Positions 1 through 5,365 of a stretch of DNA of 8,640 nt are shown piece after piece; positions within the stretch are counted from its first letter, which is position 1, and every line of letters begins with the position of its first letter. This stretch comes from JBAWYM01 sp037143575 (lineage in GTDB: Bacteria; Patescibacteriota; Gracilibacteria; Peribacterales; Peribacteraceae): NCBI GenBank assembly GCA_037143575.1, contig JBAWYM010000062.1:1-8640 (forward strand). The letters are read 5' to 3'. The translations under genes and the position numbers were made by a program. A model generated the notes under the pieces. It ran no database searches, had not been told where the DNA came from, and worked only from the letters and a program-made list of their open reading frames with translations.

Positions 1-178
1 CTGATGGGATCAGTCAATCATCTTGAGCGCGATATTGGCTAGAGAGAGGCGTAAACGACTACCCGATTATGTACTGGAGTAATTCGGAAAACACATACAT
101 ATTCCCTCTCCTCACGTGCCCATCGATCAATGCAGACACACACGTTCCCTTTTCAAAAGTAAGAGAGGAGAGAGCCTG

Positions 179-198
179 TCCTGAGTCGTGCCGAAGGA
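179..198 (+). repeat. Short imperfect palindromic intergenic repeat, copy 1
   Basis: The sequence TCCTGAGTCGTGCCGAAGGA has TCCT/AGGA ends and a short central loop. It matches the unit at 1593-1612 (TTCCGAGTGTGGTCGAGGAA) in layout: a pyrimidine-rich arm, GAG, a variable centre, then YCGARGGA. A third, edge-truncated candidate in the opposite orientation is at 8628-8640. Palindromes of this general form are scattered between genes in many bacterial genomes. Membership of one family is my inference from three degenerate copies. Confidence 0.4.
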
Positions 199-302
199 GT
201 AAGGGAGAGGTTTTCGGCGAATCTTCAGCGTCAGAATCTCATGTCGCACCAGCAAAGAAAGAGTTCAATGGAAGGCGATGCTCTTTTCTGCCCTCATCCC
301 TA

Positions 303-370
303 CCTTCTCCCTTCTCGTCATGGGCGTATTGAGAGTATACCTTCGTAGAGCATCTCGAGCAGGGAGAAGG
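303..370. repeat. Long stem-loop (15-bp stem, one mismatch)
   Basis: CCTTCTCCCT (303-312) is perfectly complementary to AGGGAGAAGG (361-370). After one mismatch (313/360) the stem continues with CTCG (314-317) against CGAG (356-359), leaving a 38-base loop. The loop holds a further small inverted repeat, GTAT/ATAC. The plus-strand 3' flank (371-400) is rich in T and G, including TTTT and TTT runs, which would suit a plus-strand terminator or a structured RNA. No plus-strand gene is visible upstream except a possible tail ending at 42. Function is unknown. Confidence 0.45.
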
Positions 371-439
371 AGTTGTGTGTGTTTTGTCGTTGTTTGTCTT
401 TGGCTCACACATGTACATGATCCGTCTCATGAACGATCA

Positions 440-481
440 TTCGTCACTCCAGCAAGAAATCCGGTGATCCACAATGACGAA
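440..481. repeat. Inverted repeat just downstream of the epimerase gene
   Basis: TTCGTCA (440-446) is perfectly complementary to TGACGAA (475-481). An inner, weaker pairing is TCAC (444-447) with GTGA (464-467). The overall shape, GTCAYTCC near one end and GATCCACAATGAC near the other, resembles degenerate extragenic palindromes of the GTCATTCCCGCGAAAGCGGGAATCC type. It begins six bases beyond the epimerase stop codon, so it could stabilise or end that transcript. No T-run follows on the minus strand, so it is not a standard intrinsic terminator. Confidence 0.35.
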
Positions 482-487
482 CCGCTC

Positions 488-1531
488 TTACGACATCCAC
501 TTCAGCAACCGGATAATCCCCATCTTCGCCGGCTGACGGTGCGCAGAAACATTGGTGCGATGTTCGATTTCTCCGCGATGCTGGTGGTAGTGGTTATAGG
601 CTTTCCAGAGCATCTCACCATTCGTCAGCGTCGGATGCCATCCCAGTTCCCGCTTAATTTTGGATGTATCAAACTCGAAATCCTCGGCGATCATCTTGTA
701 CTGATAAGGACCCAGTGGAGACATTCCCAGCCAGAAGGCGATACGCATCGCGAGAAGTGTGAGTGTGCGCGGGAGAGCTGTGACTCGAGCTCCGGTTCCG
801 GCTTTATCGGTAACGAAGGTAAAAACTTCGCGTAGCGTTTTCACGGAATCCGAGCCGATATTGAAGACCGTCGAACCAGCATGATCGACGGCGCGAAGAC
901 AGGCATCCGCCAGATCTCCGGCGTAGATGAACTGATAACGGTTGCAGCCGCCTCCCACCACCCAGACCCTGCGGCCTTCATCGATGAATTCGAAGAGGAT
1001 CGAGAGGAGCCCCAGCCGCTCCTCCGCCATGATCGTAGGGCAGCGGAAGATCGTCACATCGAAATCCTGCACGTACGACAGGAGGATCTTCTCTCCCTCC
1101 CCCTTGGACCGTCCGTAGAGCTCAACTGGAGCGGGGGCATCATCTTCCCGCACGGGTCGGTGGAAGCTCTCGCCCCAGAGACAGTTGGAGGACGTGAAAA
1201 TGACTTTCGGAACTTTGTACTTCTTCGCGGCTTCGGCAACACATCGCGTCCCGTCGACATTGGAGGTCCAGAGGAACTGCTTGTCCGGAGTACCATGGGC
1301 GAGAATCGCGGCACAGTGAAAGACCACATCGAAGAAATGCGTGGAAAAGATGGCCTCCAAGGTTTCTGCTGAACGGATGTCTCCCTGAATACTTTCCAGT
1401 TGTGGATGCCGATCGTCATCCGGCAGCAGATCAAGATTCACGCAGCTCCACCCTTGCGCCAGGAGTGTGCGCTTGAGGATGCCACCGAAGAATCCGGATG
1501 CGCCGGTGATGAGAGCAGTGCGAGAAGCCAT
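488..1531 (-). CDS. NAD-dependent epimerase/dehydratase (extended SDR)
   Basis: This 347-residue cytoplasmic enzyme is predicted to epimerise, dehydrate or reduce a nucleotide-activated sugar. The N-terminal Rossmann motif is GASGFFG (residues 10-16). D34 follows strand 2, which favours NAD(H) over NADP(H). GDIR (50-53) and HCAA (72-75) line the cofactor site. The catalytic set is S114/S115 with Y139-x3-K143 (YGRSK), and FIYAGDLADA is the usual C-terminal-domain motif of sugar epimerases. Length is normal for the family. I chose ATG 1531 because it places the Rossmann strand at residues 5-9. A GTG at 1573 would add 14 residues with no family resemblance. No strong SD is seen. The TAA of a 40-codon upstream frame overlaps this ATG (TAATG at 1533-1529). 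The gene follows the methyltransferase on the same strand and is probably cotranscribed with it. Which sugar is handled cannot be told. Confidence 0.93.
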   Translation of the reverse strand: MASRTALITGASGFFGGILKRTLLAQGWSCVNLDLLPDDDRHPQLESIQGDIRSAETLEAIFSTHFFDVVFHCAAILAHGTPDKQFLWTSNVDGTRCVAEAAKKYKVPKVIFTSSNCLWGESFHRPVREDDAPAPVELYGRSKGEGEKILLSYVQDFDVTIFRCPTIMAEERLGLLSILFEFIDEGRRVWVVGGGCNRYQFIYAGDLADACLRAVDHAGSTVFNIGSDSVKTLREVFTFVTDKAGTGARVTALPRTLTLLAMRIAFWLGMSPLGPYQYKMIAEDFEFDTSKIKRELGWHPTLTNGEMLWKAYNHYHQHRGEIEHRTNVSAHRQPAKMGIIRLLKWMS

Positions 1532-1574
1532 TAACTCAACAAAAGAATAATAGACAAGAGGCGTCCTGAGCACA

Positions 1575-1589
1575 CCTGTGGTGAGCTTG
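1575..1589. repeat. Left arm of a 15-base inverted repeat flanking the methyltransferase
   Basis: CCTGTGGTGAGCTTG at 1575-1589 is the exact reverse complement of CAAGCTCACCACAGG at 2566-2580. The two arms lie about 980 bases apart, one in each intergenic flank of the methyltransferase gene. The GGTGAGCTTGTC core resembles the outer arm of known dispersed bacterial palindromes (a GGTGAGCTTGTCGAACC type). Here the left arm is separated from a GAACCA (1613-1618) by the inner palindrome at 1593-1612. No transposase lies between the arms. Confidence 0.5.
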
Positions 1590-1592
1590 TCA

Positions 1593-1612
1593 TTCCGAGT
1601 GTGGTCGAGGAA
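1593..1612 (+). repeat. Short imperfect palindromic intergenic repeat, copy 2
   Basis: TTCCGAGTGTGGTCGAGGAA folds with TTCC/GGAA and GA/TC pairing. It shares its layout with the unit at 179-198. It lies between GGTGAGCTTGTC (1580-1591) and GAACCA (1613-1618), so it may be nested in a second palindrome. It also lies inside the broken SDR-like reading frame upstream of the epimerase. Confidence 0.45.
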
Positions 1613-1672
1613 CGAACCAGACGAAGGGCGCCGGTGATGAGGACAGAAGACATTGTTGTGATCAGAATGAAA

Positions 1673-2521
1673 CTATGCAATCTTCTGCGCTACACAATAG
1701 GCAGAAGTCCCAAAGGGCAAGGGAAGAAAGCGGGAGAGGAAGACCTCGAAGTATCCAAAGGCTTTGAGGACGCTATTGACGATCGGCACGGGACGTAATT
1801 CATTCTCCTCCATTGCCTGACCAGAATGTTTGCGAAAGGGAGCGAGGATCTTCCGATAGAGGAAGACCGGCACCGCCATGTACGCATACAGATAACTGGC
1901 GTGCAGAATGCGGAAACCCTGTCGTTCGAAGAGTGCGCGGAGTTCCGGGAGAGCATAGCGCTTCCGATGGCCGAGGAACGTATCGCGATCACTCCAGAGC
2001 GATTGCAGCGCGGGCACCGTCGCGATGACGATCCCCCCGGGACGCAGGAGTGGAATCATCGAGCGCACCGCGCTTTCGGGATCATCCATGTGCTCCAGGA
2101 CATCGAGCACCGTGATGGCATCGTAGCGCTCACGGAGCTGATCGTGCAGATTACGAAGGTGGAGAATGTCATGAAGGAAGAGGTGGGCATCGGATGAGCG
2201 CTTCCTGCAACGGATGAGCCCCTCCAGATACCCGTCCATCCCGGCGACCTTCGAGGAAAGGAAGGCTTCACTGACTGCCCCAAGGAGAGAGCCGTTGCCG
2301 CATCCGATATCGATGAGGTGAAAATCCTGCGTGCTAAGAAAGCGTCGCAAAAGGGAAAGAACTAACCGTCTCTTCACCTGCGGCCAGAAGTGTGTGTCTT
2401 CCGCACTTTCGAGCGCATGAAGGGATTCCAGTGTGAAATGGAAATCCGCCGGATGCGCCCCGGGACACTCGATCCGAAGTTCCTGGAGGAGCTCTGCGGT
2501 GGTCTGGGGGGCGGGAGTCAT
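1673..2521 (-). CDS. Class I SAM-dependent methyltransferase
   Basis: The 282-residue product is a Rossmann-fold methyltransferase of the Methyltransf_23/ubiG-like kind found in glycan clusters. A leading helix with AEDTHFWPQVKRR (40-52) is typical of this subgroup. Motif I is LIDIGCGNGSLL (69-80), and D96 ends strand 2 and should bind the SAM ribose. ITVLDVLEHMDDPE is the post-motif region, followed by LLRPGGIVIATVPA. A downstream DRDTFLGHRKRY segment is also characteristic of the subgroup. The C-terminal 70 residues are rich in aromatic and hydrophobic residues (YLYAYMAVPVFLYRKI and later FEVFLSRFLPLPFG), suggesting membrane association or a lipid-linked substrate; this is inference. ATG 2521 gives a complete N-terminus, and no SD precedes it. 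The epimerase follows on the same strand after 141 bases. The methyl acceptor is unknown. Confidence 0.9.
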   Translation of the reverse strand: MTPAPQTTAELLQELRIECPGAHPADFHFTLESLHALESAEDTHFWPQVKRRLVLSLLRRFLSTQDFHLIDIGCGNGSLLGAVSEAFLSSKVAGMDGYLEGLIRCRKRSSDAHLFLHDILHLRNLHDQLRERYDAITVLDVLEHMDDPESAVRSMIPLLRPGGIVIATVPALQSLWSDRDTFLGHRKRYALPELRALFERQGFRILHASYLYAYMAVPVFLYRKILAPFRKHSGQAMEENELRPVPIVNSVLKAFGYFEVFLSRFLPLPFGTSAYCVAQKIA

Positions 2522-2647
2522 AAAGGAGTCGATGGCTACAGAAGGGCATCATGACAGAATAGAATCAAGCTCACCACAGGAATTAATCCAGCCTACACGC
2601 TCTGCAATGCACTCCAGTATACTGTCATCAAACCCTCCTCTCCGCTC
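2522..2647. promoter_or_regulatory. Divergent intergenic region between methyltransferase and GT2
   Basis: These 126 bases separate two divergently transcribed genes and should hold promoters for both. On the plus strand TATACT at 2618-2623 is one base from a -10 hexamer and lies inside the palindrome AGTATACT. No good -35 stands 17 bases upstream (about 2595-2600), so the call is weak. The right arm of the 15-base inverted repeat is at 2566-2580. A plus-strand frame opens at ATG 2532, three bases after AAAGGAG (2522-2528). It runs 39 codons to TGA 2649-2651, overlapping the GT2 TTG start as TTGA; it may be a coupling leader or chance. Confidence 0.4.
2566..2580. repeat. Right arm of the 15-base inverted repeat flanking the methyltransferase
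   Basis: CAAGCTCACCACAGG is the exact reverse complement of 1575-1589. It lies in the divergent promoter region, 45 bases upstream of the methyltransferase ATG. Unlike the left arm, no associated TTCC/GGAA palindrome is next to it. Confidence 0.5.
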
Positions 2648-3445
2648 TTGAACGATCTCTCCCTCTCCTCCACCGAAACACTCATCGTTGTGCCGTGCTA
2701 CAACGAAGAGAAAAGGCTCGATGCTGCCGCATTCCACGCTTTCGCACAGGCGAACCCTGCGATCCATTTTCTCTTCGTTGATGACGGAAGTTCAGACGGG
2801 ACGAAGGCATTGCTCCAGCAGATGTGCGCCGGGCAACCTGCGTCCTTCTCCTCGCTGCATCTACCGAAGAATCAGGGAAAGGCTGAGGCCGTGCGGCAGG
2901 GCTTCTTGAAGGGCTTCGAACGCAATGCTCAGTACATCGGATATTGGGATGCGGATCTGGCGACGCCGCTACGTACCATTCTGGACTTTGCCGCGGTACT
3001 CAATACTAAGCCGCAGGTAGAGGTTGTCACGGGTGCACGGGTACGCCTGGCACAGAAAAGAATTGAGCGTTCGATGTCGCGGCATTATCTGGGACGATTG
3101 TTCGCCACCGCAGCTGGCAACCTTTTTCATTTTCCTATGTATGACACGCAATGTGGAGCGAAGCTCTTCCGGGCCAGTCCGGCGCTTCTCGAAGCGTGCA
3201 GCGACCACTTCCTTTCACGGTGGATCTTCGACGTAGAGCTTCTCCTGCGTCTGCACCATGCTACGAGAAAAAACTCTCCAGTCTCCTGGGAACTCCTGAT
3301 CCACGAATTCCCTCTCGAGGAGTGGCGGCATTGCAAAGATTCGAAAATGAAGATATCGCACATCCTGATGGTTCCGTGGGAACTTTTGCGGGTCTACCGA
3401 AGCTGGAAAAAGCACACATGTCCAACAAACCCAGTGATTAAATAA
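2648..3445 (+). CDS. Family 2 glycosyltransferase, polyprenyl-phosphate hexosyltransferase type (ALG5/DPM1-like)
   Basis: The 265-residue GT-A enzyme is predicted to transfer a hexose from a nucleotide sugar to polyprenyl phosphate at the cytoplasmic membrane face. It shows VVPCYNEEKRL (14-24), VDDGSSDGT (44-52), KNQGKAEAVRQG (74-85) and the metal-binding DAD (101-103) within YWDADLATPL. It also has the subgroup signature RHYLGRLFATAA (145-156) followed by YDTQCGAKLFR (165-175). The last two are typical of dolichyl-phosphate glucosyl- and mannosyltransferases. There is no C-terminal membrane pair, so it is a soluble or peripheral form. The start is TTG 2648; no ATG or GTG precedes the catalytic domain in frame and no SD is visible. 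It is the only plus-strand gene, and its last 8 bases overlap the convergent membrane-protein gene. Glucose versus mannose cannot be decided. Confidence 0.92.
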   Translation: MNDLSLSSTETLIVVPCYNEEKRLDAAAFHAFAQANPAIHFLFVDDGSSDGTKALLQQMCAGQPASFSSLHLPKNQGKAEAVRQGFLKGFERNAQYIGYWDADLATPLRTILDFAAVLNTKPQVEVVTGARVRLAQKRIERSMSRHYLGRLFATAAGNLFHFPMYDTQCGAKLFRASPALLEACSDHFLSRWIFDVELLLRLHHATRKNSPVSWELLIHEFPLEEWRHCKDSKMKISHILMVPWELLRVYRSWKKHTCPTNPVIK

Positions 3446-3447
3446 TC
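3436..3447. other. Convergent gene overlap at a palindromic double stop
   Basis: GATTA-AA-TAATC is a 5-base-arm palindrome that supplies TAA to both genes: plus TAA at 3443-3445 for the GT2 gene, and minus TAA (3440-3438) for the membrane protein. The coding regions overlap by 8 bases, so there is no room for a terminator between them. Each transcript must run into the other gene. Confidence 0.8.
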
Positions 3448-5288
3448 GACATACTCATAGGAAAATAGTTCATCTGCAGGATAAGAATACCAAGAACACA
3501 CCAGAGGAATATTATGAAGGATAGTATAATCGATCGACGCAAACTAGACGCACTACGAATGGTCAATCCACGAATTCGTATCCGTTGAAGCTTGCGCATG
3601 ATGACAATAATAAGAGCAAATAGCACGATAGACAGCGCTGAGAGTGTCAACCGATCGGCAATATATTGGGCAATGGAAATTTTCCAAGAGACAGGAAGAC
3701 CCCTACGAAAATTCTCTAAGTTTTGACCGTCCTGCACAGCAATACGATCCCCTGGCTTGCAGCTATTTGCTACAGGATATTGATAACATGCAGGATTCAT
3801 CAAATTGAAATATCCGTCCTGCTCATCATCGACGGGCCCGATGTGCAGCACCTTCTGTGGACTGCCAGCATTATCGAGAATCGGCTCATAACAATTAATC
3901 CCCGACATACCCATCAGATTGCTTCCGTCGGCCACCTGGATTACATCTTCGGCGTAATCGAATGTCCTCAGAAGATTTGCATGATTCTGCACATTGGCCC
4001 AGAGACCTACTTCATTCAAAACAGGATAATAAGCACAAAAGAATGTCACCACGGTTGCTATCGCACTACACCAGAGCATCATCCACTCCCAGCGCGGAGC
4101 CCATTTTCGCACCAACCGGGCGAGGCACCATACTCCGAAGGTCGATACAAACAGGGAGAAAAGATAGAGATAACGCGTCGCCACATGTTGAGAGGCGAAT
4201 ATCGGTAGCGCATGCAGGGTGTCAGACAGAAATCCTCGTCCACTGGATATCTGCCACATGCTCCAGAAAAAAAGTAATACGAACAATAGACTGAACATAA
4301 AGACATACTTGTTTTCCTTCCAGTGACGATACTCCTTCGTCATAAGGATCAATCCAAAAAAAATACCGATTATCACCACTGGAGAAAGGAAGACACTCTT
4401 CTCCTGCAGCATAAAAGGGACGCCCTCAAATGCAGATGATGACTGTGGAATAAGCCAGAAAGACTTGAGAAAATATCCAATTATTGAAGTGCTCGGATCA
4501 ATGCGATCAATGGGTATGGTGCGGGGAAAATATCTGAGGAAACTCCCTATTGCCACCAATTTGCTCGCACAAATCAATAAAGATAATGGTGCATAGAGTA
4601 ATGCACGATAAAGAATCTGACGTATTCTTCTGATTCTTCTGACGGAAAAAATCAAATCAAGAAACAGCACAAACGGAATACTGAGAATGAAGAACAGAAA
4701 AACCACCCAATTTCCCGAATACAATACATATGCGCAAGCCATGGCAAATGCGAGTGCCGTCAATAATTCTTGACTCCATGTTCTGCGAATTCTACTGAGA
4801 AGAAACCACCAGAGTAGACCAAACAACGAAAAACCGTGGTAGGTAAAATGTCCTGCAAGCAAATGCATAAACACAAAACCATTGGCGGAGATCACCAACG
4901 CCAAAAAATGTGACCATTGTGGCGGCAAACTCAGGACATCACGACCAAACAAATACCATCCCCAATATCCAACTATCAAAGCGGCGCAGATAACGAGCTG
5001 AATAGCAATCCAGGGGTCAAGTATCAATGACAGGAGCTGCACTGGTGAATAATACATATCCAAAGGGTGCCCATAGAACACACTACCACCGCAAAGATGT
5101 ACTGCGTAGCGTACGACCGCTATCCCCTGATGAAAGAAATACCAGTTTCCTTCAAGTAGCCGGCTGAGGACAAAGCCATAGTCATGACCCACTGATGGCC
5201 AATGAGCATTGAATAAGAAAAAGAACGCTCCAAGGAAACTCGCCAGACCGAACAGTCCAAAGTAGTGAGCCGACACTCTCGACTTCAT
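3438..5288 (-). CDS. Large polytopic membrane protein, possibly a GT-C-type glycosyltransferase
   Basis: I do not recognise a named family. From ATG 5288 the product is 616 residues with roughly a dozen hydrophobic segments. The first spans about 10-26 and is followed by a long loop with H35-D36 (VGHDYGF), LCGGSVFYGHP (65-75) and YYSPVQLL (79-86). An acidic residue in the first outer loop and this general shape suit GT-C or YfhO-like membrane enzymes, which use lipid-linked sugars. That is inference. A hydrophilic stretch about 135 residues from the C-terminus contains GINCYEPIL and a second Cys pair region, probably outside the membrane. Then come a membrane segment, a basic loop (RKLQRIRIRG) and a final membrane helix. 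A TTG at 5333 would add 15 residues without hydrophobic continuity, and neither start has an SD. It lies 77 bases after the GT39-like gene. GC is clearly lower than in its left neighbours. Confidence 0.82.
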   Translation of the reverse strand: MKSRVSAHYFGLFGLASFLGAFFFLFNAHWPSVGHDYGFVLSRLLEGNWYFFHQGIAVVRYAVHLCGGSVFYGHPLDMYYSPVQLLSLILDPWIAIQLVICAALIVGYWGWYLFGRDVLSLPPQWSHFLALVISANGFVFMHLLAGHFTYHGFSLFGLLWWFLLSRIRRTWSQELLTALAFAMACAYVLYSGNWVVFLFFILSIPFVLFLDLIFSVRRIRRIRQILYRALLYAPLSLLICASKLVAIGSFLRYFPRTIPIDRIDPSTSIIGYFLKSFWLIPQSSSAFEGVPFMLQEKSVFLSPVVIIGIFFGLILMTKEYRHWKENKYVFMFSLLFVLLFFWSMWQISSGRGFLSDTLHALPIFASQHVATRYLYLFSLFVSTFGVWCLARLVRKWAPRWEWMMLWCSAIATVVTFFCAYYPVLNEVGLWANVQNHANLLRTFDYAEDVIQVADGSNLMGMSGINCYEPILDNAGSPQKVLHIGPVDDEQDGYFNLMNPACYQYPVANSCKPGDRIAVQDGQNLENFRRGLPVSWKISIAQYIADRLTLSALSIVLFALIIVIMRKLQRIRIRGLTIRSASSLRRSIILSFIIFLWCVLGILILQMNYFPMSMSII

Positions 5289-5365
5289 AGTCGACAATAG
5301 TACTGATCCGATACACTGTTTCACATTGTGCAAATCTTGGCTCTGTGTTTGTTGCGCTCATGAGC

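Larger units (their letters stand above)
1..487. other. Intergenic region without a convincing gene
   Basis: No reading frame here gives a protein-like translation: the frames are short, rich in Ser/Arg/Cys and show no family motif. The first 42 bases are open on the plus strand and end in TAG at 40-42 (last residues HLERDIG). This could be the tail of a gene entering from the left, but 13 residues are too few to say. The rest lies downstream of the minus-strand epimerase (stop at 488). It contains a palindromic repeat-like unit at 179-198, a long hairpin at 303-370 and an inverted repeat at 440-481, each listed separately. Polypurine and polypyrimidine stretches (about 160-210 and 295-315) are visible. 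Confidence 0.6.
1531..1653 (-). pseudogene. Possible remnant of an SDR N-terminus / 40-residue leader frame
   Basis: Reading from ATG 1653 on the minus strand gives MSSVLITGA, the usual opening of an SDR nucleotide-binding strand. It is then abruptly replaced by LRLVRSSTTLG, which is the translation of the palindromic repeat at 1593-1612. The frame stops at TAA 1533-1531, overlapping the epimerase ATG by one base. At DNA level 1628-1641 is an exact 14-base direct repeat of 1500-1513 (gcgccggtgatgag), the matching part of the intact epimerase N-terminus. It looks like a duplicated or broken start of the same or a related gene, with repeat sequence lodged in it. It might instead serve only as a coupling leader. 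No ribosome site is evident. Confidence 0.35.

Noticed and set aside
69..332. 87-codon plus-strand frame in the left intergenic region
   Set aside because: The translation includes the palindromic repeat (CPESCRRSKG), is Ser/Arg/Cys-rich, has no SD and shows no domain or membrane pattern.
278..1372. Two long plus-strand frames (278-835, 185 codons; 881-1372, 163 codons) antisense to the epimerase
   Set aside because: Both mostly lie opposite a gene with clear catalytic motifs, have no family motifs, and are Arg/His/Pro-rich as expected for shadows of GC-rich coding sequence.
1826..2197. 123-codon plus-strand frame antisense to the methyltransferase
   Set aside because: Shadow of the methyltransferase; no motif and charge-rich composition.
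3723..4294. Plus-strand frames of 161 and 110 codons inside the membrane-protein gene
   Set aside because: They are antisense to a coherent polytopic membrane protein and show no domain of their own.
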